From NCBI RefSeq assembly GCF_024763615.1, contig NC_077224.1, positions 55,624,712 through 55,688,711 of the forward strand: DNA of 64,000 nt, in the 5' to 3' direction. Shown here one piece after another: positions 1 through 12,200 of the stretch. Each line of letters begins with the position of its first letter. The first letter of the stretch is position 1. The DNA is from Phlebotomus papatasi (Eukaryota > Arthropoda > Insecta > Diptera > Psychodidae). The notes under the pieces were generated by a model. It was not told where the DNA came from. It worked only from the letters and a program-made list of their open reading frames with translations, and did not search any database. The translations under genes and the position numbers were made by a program.

Positions 1-125
1 TGAATCCATGTCTCTGTCAGAAACAAAAAGTGGGGAGTGGAAGGGAGGGAAGCCAAATGAGACAAAAACGAATCAAAATTAACTCTCATGCTTCTGATAT
101 TTTCACTGATATTTCTGATAATGTA

Positions 126-343
126 AGGGAAAGTGCTCTCCCTTCGAACGTTCATATCTGCGAATAATGTGAATATTCTTTTAGTTTTCCTAAGAAACTT
201 ACACATTTCTATTAAATATTAGTTAGCTTATTATCAATTATTGATAATTATGTGATAATTATGGGTAAAAGCATCTTAAGAAAAATAAAAGAGGTTCACA
301 TTATTCGAAAGCATGAACGTTCGAAGGGAGAGCACTTTCCCCT
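126..343. repeat. Inverted-repeat element, family A copy 1
   Basis: Ends AGGGGAAAGTGCTCTCCC on the reverse strand and AGGGAAAGTGCTCTCCC on the forward, with TTCGAACGTTCAT and CGAATAATGTGAA following in both arms. The inverted arms are about 50 bp and the element 218 bp. No coding. Confidence 0.8.
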
Positions 344-571
344 AATTAATAGAAAAAAAGGTTTCCAACCTTTTAGTTCAGAGAATACGATTAAGTACTG
401 AAGAGAATAAGCCTTCATTAATTTTAGTCAGTCAATAAATATTTTTTCTCTAATTTTCAGTTAATATGAAGAAATTGTAAAAATAAGAAGTGGAGAATAT
501 ACGCATCAAAACGTTGGACATTCGCCCGTGCGCTTGCATATCTCCTCTGCGCTCTATTGTTTTTGTCTCCA

Positions 572-792
572 TAGGGGGAAGTGGGGCTACTTTGAGCTAT
601 GGAGTTACATTATTATACGATTTTTTGCATATTTCTAAATGAAGCTAGGCCTTATAGTTATTTTATTTAGATGCATAACTGTTTTATCTATCCAAATTAC
701 ATCATCTTAAAATCCAGTTTCCTTTAGAAATAAACGAAAAAATCGTATAACAATGTAGCCCCACAGCACAAAGTAGCCCCACCTCCCTCTAC
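572..792. repeat. Inverted-repeat element, GGGGAAGTGGGGCTAC ends
   Basis: Left end TAGGGGGAAGTGGGGCTAC; right end, reversed, GTAGAGGGAGGTGGGGCTAC, with a second inner GTAGCCCCAC. The pair CGATTTTTTGCATA and AAAAAATCGTATAA extends the arms. About 220 bp, non-coding. Confidence 0.75.
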
Positions 793-3105
793 CCTTAAAA
801 ATACTTAGAGTTGCCTTCTGAAATTTTTATGGTACATCGTTAGATAGTTTGTCCATCTAATTCAGCAATAGATATAGATCTCTTTTGACCTTGTAATTAG
901 GGTAACTCCCTTCAGGTGGGAGCCTAAATTATACGGTCAAAAAAAAAATGATTTTTCTTTCATCGTCTAAATCGATAGGTAAATTATCTAAGCATATACG
1001 GAATAAAAATATTCGGAAGCCTATTCGAAGAAGCGTCGAGCAGATTTGCAAGCGCCCGAGCGAATATTCAAAACTTTGAAGAGCGTTTTTTCATCACAAT
1101 TTTTTATTATGATTTTGTCAAACTGGCAGGGAATACAGCAAAAATAAATTTATAGGCAGATTGAAATGAAAAAAGTCTTAAGAATTAAATTCTATTCTAC
1201 TTGAACTACCTTCTGGTTTAACAATTTCCTTTGGATTTTACGGTTTATCTATGCAATCGACGACTCAGAATATAAGTCGAACAACTCGATTACAAAATTC
1301 GTTTTATTCGCTTTTTGGATACTTCTTCATTCCCTCTACCTTCCCTGTGAATATCATACTTGAAAGATAATTATTTTCAAAGTTATAGAGCTTTTAAATC
1401 TCAAATATCCTATACTCTGCATGTAAAATCTCAGCTTTAAATCGCTCTCCTATAAAATTTGCCTACAGCGAGTTATTCGTTTTTTATTCTGAGCGATCAA
1501 AATACACTTCATACAAATTGAAAATATTTTAGATTATTTTTTTTACTCAAGAACAATAAGGACCAGCTACACATATCCGGCTATTAGGGACTGCTTACGA
1601 TGCCGACGGAGCGCTGCAGTGAATTACTCGTTAGTCCGCCAATAAAGCTACGTCGGTTTTTCTCTCCAAAAACATCGAGAAAAGCGGATAATTTTTGACT
1701 TCTAATTCAGGTTGCCCCCTTAATGAGATTTTACACTGTTTCTCATTCCTATGAATGTTGATATTTAATTTTAGATAAAATTAATCTGTTATTTATTAAT
1801 GGATATGGGAAATAAACTGTGCAATATTAGGTCAGTGTTTGAATGAAGCAAGTGGAATAATGTGAGTGTGACAATTTTTTATTGTTATTAGACCAACGAC
1901 AAGGTGCAGTGGAGTCAAAACGATCTAAAATTGAATAATGGCATTTTATTGACATCATCAGTGAGGTCATTTCATTTTGTAAACATTTGAATGTTGTGTG
2001 TTTACAGTTTAAGAGAATTTGATTACCTAATCAACTATTACTGAAAGATCATGCGGGACAGAAAAATTGAAAAAAAAAGATTAAATATACAGCGATTACA
2101 AATATATTTTTTCAATTGTATTCTCTCACAAATTTTTCTTTTACAACTGTTTTTTTTGCAATTTCTTTTTTACTTTTAGTTTTTTTTTAATCTCGCATCA
2201 TCATCTAAAATCTAATCAGTCTAACAATTAATTATTACAGCAAATATTTTTTTTTCTTTTACTTTTATATATATTCAATAAAACTTCTATGGTGGACTGT
2301 GTTTATGCTTAAGAGAGAAAAAAAGATTTTGCTTTATGATCCAGTTTATAATTATTTATGGTTTTAATTGGGCCAAAGGGGTGTTTTATCGAGAGGAATA
2401 AAATGTTTGTCTAAAAAACCATTTACGTCGCTTCATGGATATTTCCAAGAGAGGATTTCCACTGTTTTATTCCCTGTTTCTTCACGTGGCTCTACGTGGG
2501 AGGATTTTTAATCATTTAATTTTATTTACTTTTTTTTGATATTCTCCGAAGGTGTTTCACTTCTCTAACAAAAAAAAAACCTTTTATTCCAAAGGTAACA
2601 TTTAAAATTTTCGATATCACATGATAAAGTCCTATAAACTACTGTGATTTTTTTTCTTTTATCTTTTTTAGGCTCTAAATATATTTTTTAGTATTGTTTT
2701 ATGTCATTTCTTTCTGAAGAGATTAATATACTGCTTTTTTCCTCAATCTAATGCTTCATCTTCAGAAGGGGAATACTTTTTTGCTTTGGTTTTTTTTCCT
2801 TATATTTGATATTATTTATTCTGTTGAAGATTTACTTGCAATGGCCTTGCCATTGGCTTCTGCATCAAAATGAGAAATGTAAATGTTAGAGAGTGAAGAG
2901 GATTAGGGGGGTGGGCTTTTGGGGTGACAAAGATGAGAGTTTGGGATTTTTTTCTTCCCGAAAGAGTGTGATTCATCAGCTCTATCACAAATTACCATCG
3001 TCTTGCATTCTTTTCAAAATCTCCACATATATAGGACAATCCATTGAGATTTTGCATTTCAATCTGTGTGGTATCGTCTTCTCGATCACCCGCAGGTCCT
3101 TCCGT

Positions 3106-3237
3106 TCAGTTGCGACGCATGGCCTGGCCATTGGCCACAGCTGCCGGAATGTCAACGATCACGGAATCAGGTACTGAGCTTCGTCGATCCAAATCTGGGT
3201 CGGTGTCGTTCATTATATGTCCATTAGGTGCTTGCTC
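3106..3237 (-). CDS. Eaat1: EAAT exon 5 (C-terminal tail)
   Basis: After a good acceptor (TTGTTGTAG ending at 3238) a 43-residue open frame begins EQAPNGHIMNDTDPDLDRRS, contains SVPDSVIVDI and ends in TGA at 3108-3106. It joins exon 4 in phase 0. The polar, acidic tail rich in potential phosphorylation sites is what SLC1 C-termini look like. A TTTATT at 2815-2820 (AATAAA on the minus strand) is a possible polyadenylation signal about 290 nt downstream. Confidence 0.65.
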   Translation of the reverse strand, partial: EQAPNGHIMNDTDPDLDRRSSVPDSVIVDIPAAVANGQAMRRN

Positions 3238-6200
3238 CTACAACAATAAAATAACCCGTAAAAAATCCAATCTTGCCCAGAAATTGCAGTGAAAACGTGA
3301 AAACACAAAGAAACAGGTAGCGCAAAACAAAAACCAGGACACCAAAAAGCAAAAAAAATCGTTTAATGTGCCACTTTGAAAAAAAATAAAGATATTGTGC
3401 GATAAAATTTAGGTCTTAGAGTTGTACGCTAACTTGATAGAGTGTGGCTGCATCCAAAGCCATGAGTTCCTTCCTCGACAAATGCTCAACAACAGCAGCA
3501 GCGTAGCAGTCTCCCAACATGTTGTTGGTAGTCCTAATACGATCCCTGAGAAGAAAAAGAAAAAAAATAAACGTGATTTACCATTTGATAAAATTGTTTT
3601 CTGCCTAACCAAGGGCTCACAACTTGGTCTAGAGGTCTTGAGATCGCATTTTAATCAAGATTTGATTTTAATAATTAGTACTTATAGAATTAAAACCGTC
3701 AAGGAAAAGAAACGACTGAATAAAGAATATTTTTCTGAAAATTGTGCCTGTTTTGCGTTATTGTTTCGCAGTCTTTTACCACTAAATCTCAAGTTCGTGA
3801 AGCTTTCATATGACTGATATATTTTTGTTCTTATTCACTATATTACAAATAAATAATCTAAATATGTGAAATATTTTATAAACTGTTTTGATTAGGGTAA
3901 GTGTGCCAAATTTCGGCATAGTTGCATGCAAGCGTCAAAGTCTCAAGTTTGAAATGTAATATTTTAAATACAAATTGATTTTTTTTTCTGAAACAGTGTT
4001 GCTGGGAACCTTGTAGACAGTTTACCGTCTTTATTTACTCTAAAATCATTCTTAATACATTTTAAAATGAATAAAAATATAGACATAGCTCTGGTGCCCT
4101 ATTTCGGCCACCTTCATTCTCATAGTTCCTTGTCCTTCGGGAATTCTTCCAATATCCTTTTCACGTCATCTCGTTTGTCGAAGCTACATTTTTTGTTATT
4201 CTTTTGCATTGTATAATCTCTAGAGTACGTAAAATCTAAAAGTTCATGAAAATTCGAGGAGAAAAAAGGTGGCCGAAATTACAAGCTGGCCGGAATTTGG
4301 CACACTTACCCTACCTATTTTATAAAGAAATGTAGATCATCAATTTTGCTTTATTGACATTTTCCTTGACAATGCAAGACCAGTAATCAACTATAGCACT
4401 GATTTTACACAGGAAGTTAAACTACGCTTCCGAAGATCTAAATAATTTTGATTCCAATTAATTAATTAATTAAATTTATTAATTAAATTCATCAGCATCA
4501 TTGTTTTCAACGGCTTAGACCTATTGAGGTCGCGGACTCAGGGCATCGAGGATTGCAGCCCACGCAATCTTCCGCCACTTCAGGAAAATGTTTACGGTCA
4601 ATTACAAGGCGCTCCCAGGCAAGATCTTGAATTTCTTGATTCAGCCATCTTGTACTAGGTCTGCCCCGTACTCGACGCCTCCTTACCATGCTTGCATAGC
4701 TTTTTTGGGAAATCTTTCTCGTTATTAGAAACATTTTTAAAATTTTTTGAGGTAAAGGGGCATAAAATAAACATTTTTTAAAAATCTTGTTTTTGTGAAA
4801 CAGGGGACTAACTAAAGCAAGTTGAGCCCTTGTCACTCTTATTCCAGGACGATTTGTCCATCACTAATAATACAAGGAGCCAATTAAAAAAAAAACACAT
4901 ATTTTGAAAGGCAAAAATATGAAAGTTACGATGTTTATATTAATTCTCAGATGAATAGAAAAGAGATAGGGGAGACTGGGGCACATGTAACCATTTTCGA
5001 TAGATGCGAATTTGAGGTGATTTTCCAAGGACACCGTGATTTTTTGGAAAATATTTCTTAGCTCATGTTTTACCCTTGGGTATAGGCAATTCGTCGAGGG
5101 TAATGCGGATGCTGGAAAACAATTGAGTTTTCCATAAAAATAAAATTTGTGTCCCTGTGCATTTTTCTCTTTTCACAAAATACCTGGGGTAGAAGTAACC
5201 ACTTTCTGGGGAGGATGTAAACACCTTTTTTCCCACTCTTGAAATTAACTTTGCACCACTCTTGATTATTTTAATTACTTAAGAGATATATAAAGACTGT
5301 ATATTTTTCAAAAAATCATGACACTTTTTACAAAGAATAATTAAAATAGCAAAAAAACTAAAAGCATGCATATCAAAGACATTTTTCAATGGATTTTCCC
5401 CATATTTTGACATCATGTGACTTTTTATTTAACACAGCGCCACCAATTTTTTTCGTAATCTATGAATTATAGATATTTCGCATGAAGGTCAATTTCCCGC
5501 TCTTTTACCTACTCATTTTGTGAAATTGAAATTGCTGGTTACATCTACCCCAAATGCTGTTTTCTGACCAATTATTAATTCTTTTGAAATAATGAGAATC
5601 TCAATTTGTCTAGTAAATCCATAAATATAATCCTAAAAGATGTAGGAAAGAACTGGTATTGCTACATTTCGATTATTTTACACAGTTTTTAATTTCCAGG
5701 TGGAAATCCAAATGACCAAAATAATTGAAATATCAACATTTTCGGGAAAAATGATTTTTATTTTTAAAGTATTAGGATTTTATTGACCAATTCTTCTGTG
5801 GACATACATCCCCATGGTATCTATGAATGCTTATGGGTTTTATCCTCTGGAGTCTTAAAATTAATGAAAAAAATCACAGTGTTTACAACTACCCCAGATT
5901 ACTACTGCCCCAGTTCCCCCTAAATTGTTTTTGTCCAGATAATAAAGTAAGATAATTTTTTACAGAGCATTGAGGATATTAGGCTATCTTCTAAAAGATA
6001 GCTTAGAATGACTTGGCCCCATTGTAATTTCCAATGAGCGATATACAGTCCTAAATCTAAAATCAATGAAACCAAGTTCTTCGGCAAAATTATAGAGAAC
6101 ATTCTGGTCTACATTACACCCATATATCATCTTTCTGCCAATTCATCCAAATCCTATACAAAATTTGTATTACTTCACGATTTTGTCTCAAAATTACTGC

Positions 6201-9200
6201 ATATCGTCCCCCAACTTCAGCTCTAAATCGAATTTGCCAGCATTCCGAGTTAGCTCACGTTAAAAATCTCACCTACGTAAGCCGGATAGGATTATCTGTC
6301 CCTTTTCCAAGAAGTTATCGAAGCTGGGGAATATTTTCATACGTTCCCGGCCAACAAACAGCTGGGAAAAATATATTTAAATAATCTAACATTCACGATC
6401 TTCAAAACATAGGGTATCAATAGGTTAAATCAAAGGGTTAAATGATAGAGCTCTCGGTCAATTATGCAACTGTCCCAGGTTTGGATCCTTTGGATCCCTT
6501 ACAATTAAAACGTTTTGATTAGAAAAATGAACTAAGGTAAGGTATGCTCGAGTCGACCGCATCTCAAGTCGACCACCCAGGGTTCCTCAAGTCGATCGGT
6601 GGAAATATTTATTCAATTTATTTACATTTACAATATTTTTATCGAATGGTTTAACATCATAGGGCCAATTATTTCATAATTAATTCAAATCAGTAAAAAT
6701 ATCATAGAAATTGACCATAAAACACTTAAGGTATTTCGTAAATAAAAATTCGCAATTTTTCATTAAATTATGGCATACTTTTTGGTATTCTTGACTTTTT
6801 TCTTAAGGAATTATTTCAATTATTACCTTTACAGATTAATTGAGAATTCAAATTTTGAGTCTAATCGCAAGTTGAGGACTTAATCTTTATTACTTGTGCA
6901 AAAATTTTAGTACTATGACTAAGTAAAAGATTAATTTTATGTATTAAAATTGGAAGTGCATTTCAAATAAATTGTTCCTCAATTTGACCGGTCGACGAAA
7001 GCAAGTGAAGCTTTTCTCACTTGAATGTTGTTCTACTTCTGAATGAATTTATAAAAGTGAGTTTCCCTATTTTTTAATGATTAACTAAATTTTAAGTGCT
7101 ATTCATGATGTGTTAAACAAGCCAAAGTTAAATCCGTGACTTTTTAGTTTTGTGATTTATTTAATTTTAAGAAAAAATGGGTGGTCGAGTAGAGGAACCC
7201 CAGGCGGTCGAGTAGAGGTAAACTGATATTGAAGTGGTCGAGTAGAGGAACACTTCGCATTTTTGAAACATTTCAAATTTTTTATAATTTAAAATTATAT
7301 TATGACTAAATGAAGTTCACGATTAGATAGGGTCGGAGGAACGTCTGTTCGACAGGGAACCCCTATTGACACTTTTGTCAAAATGTTGAAAATTATTTAA
7401 TGTATCTAGTAAAATATAAGTAATATAACGTTTTTTTCTGTAATGCACCCTTTACTATAAACAGAGATGTTCAAATTTCATATCCCAAATGGTACAGAAT
7501 AGGGTGTCAATAGGTGCTGACACGAGTTCTTAAAATGTCAATAGACGTTCCTTTCACCCTAGATAAAGATCTATTCTATAGTTTTCGGTGAAAATCCTTT
7601 CAAAAAGACACAAATTATAACTATTTTTTCACAAGTTTTTCACAAAATCTATCCTTAAGTGGTCGACATAGGATACTTTACAATACCTTATACGTCAGCT
7701 GAGATTGTATTTGTCTTCAAATCAAAAAATCTTTGACTGTATAAATCACTGCTTAATTGTGACTACTAGACTGCATGAAATTGTATTCGTATTGAACATT
7801 ATTATTTTCTATTGATTGAGATTGATTTTCCTAAAATGACCTGTACTTTCGTATTTACTTATTTGTTTAAGAGAACAAAAGAGTAAGAGAGAAATGTAAC
7901 CCAATATTGTCATGTATTATACATATGTAAGTCCTTCAAGCTGACTTAAGATATTCATAAAGTGTGGACATGCTATCGAGAAAATTGACAAAATATATAC
8001 TTACACAAACCAGTCGATGGCAAAAAGGAGCGTCACATCCTGAACAGGAGCATCAATGGCTGAGAGCACAACGAGAAGGAGCACAAGAGCAGCTGATGGA
8101 ACACTGGCTGAAGACATGGAGGCAGCCGTTGAGGAGAGACAGACGGTGACAATTTCCCCGAAACCCAGCTTCATGCCACTCATCTGGGCAATGAAGATGG
8201 AGGCTACAGAGATGAATAACGCTGTTCCATCCATGTTAATATTGCAGCCAATGGGTAGGACAAATCGCGTGACCCGCGGATCAATACGTAGCTTTTCGTT
8301 CATGCAGCGGAATGTGATGGGCAGAGCAGCAGCCGTAGAGGCCGTAGCAAAGGCCGTGAGCATTGGATTAATGAGGCCATAGTAGAATTTGAAGGGGTTC
8401 TTCCGTAGGAAGACAAAGTATACGAGCTGCATGATCACCAGCTGGTAGAGGAAGACACCAATGGCCACCGTAACGATGAACATTGCCAGTTGAGACATCA
8501 CCAGAGCTAGATTGGATACATCCAGGATTTTTCCAGCGATGACACTACTGATGCCCAGTGGAGTACACCACATCACACCCGTCACCATGCGCATGATCAC
8601 CTCGAATACGGCCGAGAAGAAGTCGATGACTACCTGTCCACGCTCTCCCAAAGTACCCAGGAGTGTCCCAAACAGCAAGCAGAAAAAGACAATACCAAGG
8701 GTATTGGTTCCAGGACGATACTTTATCACACGCACCATTTCTTGTTCAGATTCTTCAATAGGGTCTGTTGTATTGAGCACGGATTCATTGAGGCCTAGAG
8801 GATTTCCCTGCGGGACATAGGCTGTGTGAGCTTGTTGGAAAGCAGCCTGAAATAGGTTGTCTGGAAAGACATTCCTGTGGAGAAATAATTTATTTAGTTT
8901 GAGTACTATAAATTTAAAAATAATTTGTTGTATTGTAAGACAATGTTATAAGAAAAATTATAAGGGAATACTGGAGGCACTTGCTCAAAATTAATATTTG
9001 CTCAAACACTCAAACGATTTAATTGGATTTAAAACAAACAAAACGTTTTTAACCTTTTCAAAAGTGTAATAGTTTTCCTAAGAAATCTACTATAACAACA
9101 TTGAAAATTTACTTAGCAGTTTAAGACTCATATTATTTAGTTCCTTCCGTTAGTGCGCTCGAAAGCAAGTGCACTGATTCCCTACCCTCCTTCAACATTA

Positions 9201-12200
9201 CATTGCATATACCATTCACAAAAATATTTTAAATCTTTCACTAAAATAGGATTTTAACGGATGTCATAAGGTAAAATATTTACTATTTAATGCGTCGTAA
9301 AGTGACAAAAAATAATAAATTTAAAACAAAATTTTTAATTTATTCAATTTTAATATTCAGTAGTTTTTTAAATTTTTTAACTCGGCATATTTACAAAATT
9401 AATTTGTTCGGAGAATAAAATAGCTTAGGAAATACGTTATTAACTTTTATTTTTGTATGTTATTTGTTATTTAATTATCTATCATTTTAGCGTCCTTAAG
9501 AAATGGTTCTTGGTCATTATAGGCCGATTGGCTTCAGACATACAAAATAGGTACGCGGGAAAAAAGGAAATCCGTTAAAATCCTTTAAAGTATGAAATAT
9601 TTAAAATATATTTGTGAAAGATGCATTCCCTTTCGTAAAACTTTTGATATGTTATAGGTATTGAATTAGACAAAAGTCAGAGTATTTACATCAGAATTTA
9701 AGAATCAAATAGGTTATTTGAAAAATTATGGAGCAGACTGAAATTTCACGTCAATGTGAAGGAGAAACGTGTTAAATGCACAACATTATTTTACTGCTCG
9801 AACTAAAAAAGAGAGCAGTTTTATAATCAACTATTTTTCATCTCGTGACACGGCTAGAAGTCAAACGGTAAGAAATGACTTTCGGTCTTGGACAAGCCCC
9901 CTCCAAAACTATGTTTTTTTTGTTTATTTCGAAAACGGCTCCTAGAATTTTTTTTTCATTTTGAAATATTTATTAGAGGTAGTCAAGGCGAATATTTCGT
10001 CCTTAGACACGTATATTTGAAATACATTCCGATATCAAATTTTTGAAGGTCAAAGTTTGAAGGTCACTTAAAGGGGCCTATTTATTAGCGATTTGCTTAA
10101 ATTTGGATTTCTTTAAAAGATCACCGTACGAAAAGATAATACACTGAGAGCTTTTTCTCGTGAGTTTGACCACTCCGCAAATCTGAAACACTTTTGCCAT
10201 TTCATTTGACATGTTTTTCTCCTCACGGAAATGCCAGTCTTTTCAATAATTTTATTACTCAACGGCAAAGTAATTTTTTATACCAAAAAGTTACTTAGTT
10301 CGATTCTGGCCAAAATTGTAAAAACACAAAATTTCGAATAAATAAAATCCGAATGGATCCAAATCCCGAAAATCAAAATTTCGAACGGAAATTGGAAGAG
10401 TGAAAATCCTGAAAAGGAAGTTATTATAAAGGATAATTATAGAGGACAAAGTGTGGAATAATTTTCCAAAACTCGGAAAATCTCTCTTTGCTACAAGAAA
10501 GAGCGGGTGCAATCCTGGAAGTAGATGTGACTTTTTTTTTGAAAAATCAGTATTTTGGCAATTTTTGTATTTTGCCTTTCGGGATTTTGGCGTTTGAAAT
10601 TTTTTATTTTGGGGTTTTGATGTTCGGGATTTTAGATTTTTAAGATTTTGACCTGTTCAGGATTTTGGCCTATTCCAGATTTTGGCTTTTCGGGATAAGA
10701 CCTATTGGAGATTTTGGCTATTCGGCATTTTGACTTTTTCTGATTTTGGGTATTCTGGATTTCGAAACACTCGGATTTTTGGACTATTCGAGATTTTGGC
10801 ACTTCGGGATTTTCAATTTTTCGGATTTTTGGCTATTTAGGAATTTTGGCTTTCGAGATTTTTGATTTCAGAATTTTGGTTTTCGGTATTTCGACCGGGA
10901 TATTTTTTTTATGTTTTTTATTGCAATTTTTGTTAAAATGCTTGGTCATTTTAGATCATATTTCCGATTAAATTTATCTTTTTTGGCCTTTAGAAAAGAG
11001 TCCTAATCCTAAAATTTTTTTTAAAGATAAAAAAAGGTTTTAAGAGTCAAAAGTTGAAAATTGTACCGCTCTTAAAACCGGCTACTGATTATTTTCATGA
11101 ATTCAAGATTGTGACCTATTCGGTACCTTTTTTTTATTTTATTTGTAATTAGCTTTCGATCAACTACAAGTCAAATTATGTCCAGTAGTGTCCAGAATAT
11201 AAGTTTAAACATAGATCTCGAATTTTACTTCTCTGAATTACATTTAGGTACTAATTGAAATCCAAATTAGTAAATTTTTTATGGAAAGTCCCGAAAGTCT
11301 GAAAGTTGATAATCTCTTATCGTTTGACCTCCAGACCGACAACAAGTTGAAACAAGCGGAATGTAAATGTTGCTCAATGGTTGAATTCAAGCAATAAAAT
11401 CAATAGGTGTCATGGTTTGAATTTTTCTGGTAGAATTTATCAAAAAAAAAACTCTGCATTAATACGAAAAGTCTTTTTCATTTGATACAATCTTCCGAAT
11501 GAACTTTCCATGAAACAATTTGGCAGTATTGACCGTTATCATTTTCCCAATGAAATTAATCAATCATTGAGTTCAACTTCATCACAATAAGCCGAAATAC
11601 AAATTAACATCAATTACGAAAAGGGATTAAAACTGAAGATATATCCTTATATATTGATTTTCTGTCAAATGGGTAAAATTTACAACTCTACCATGATTAG
11701 ACATTCAGCAATGGAATTGCAAATAAGCAATTTTAGAATCACGGCTGACTTCTACGCAATAAATCGATTTGTGAGCCAAAAATAGTAATGAAAGCGTTAA
11801 AAATTCATCAAATCATGACTATCCACTATGATAAAATATCACATTTATAGCTATAATTTGACCCTTACAAGGGCAAAAATAAACTAATAAATTTTTCAAC
11901 ATTTACAACAATTTATGTAATTTATTTTGTGAATACTTTGAATAACATTAATACCGAATTTATTCATAAACACTTTCGTCTCTTTAGTTTCTGCTGTATT
12001 TGCGAAAAAGGTGCCAAATAGAGTTGTTGATAAAGTGTGTGATGCCTGATTTGCTAAAAGACCAATAAAAATTCTGTCTAAATCGCTANNNNNNNNNNNN
12101 NNNNNNNNNNNNNNNNNNNNNNNNNNNNNNNNNNNNNNNNNNNNNNNNNNNNNNNNNNNNNNNNNNNNNNNNNNNNNNNNNNNNNNNNNNNNNNNNNNNN

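Larger units (their letters stand above)
1..3105. other. Non-coding region downstream of EAAT
   Basis: Apart from the two inverted-repeat elements (126-343, 572-792) and a T-rich 2080-2830 stretch that may be the EAAT 3' UTR, I see no gene. Short ORFs at 2893-3292 are shadows of EAAT exon 5. Confidence 0.6.

Noticed and set aside
4458..4482. ATTAATTA run as an origin or regulatory site
   Set aside because: Best explained as the simple-repeat tail of the adjacent retrotransposon remnant.
8056..8820. Plus-strand ORFs of 108 and 102 codons
   Set aside because: They are antisense shadows of EAAT exon 3, which has clear family motifs on the other strand.
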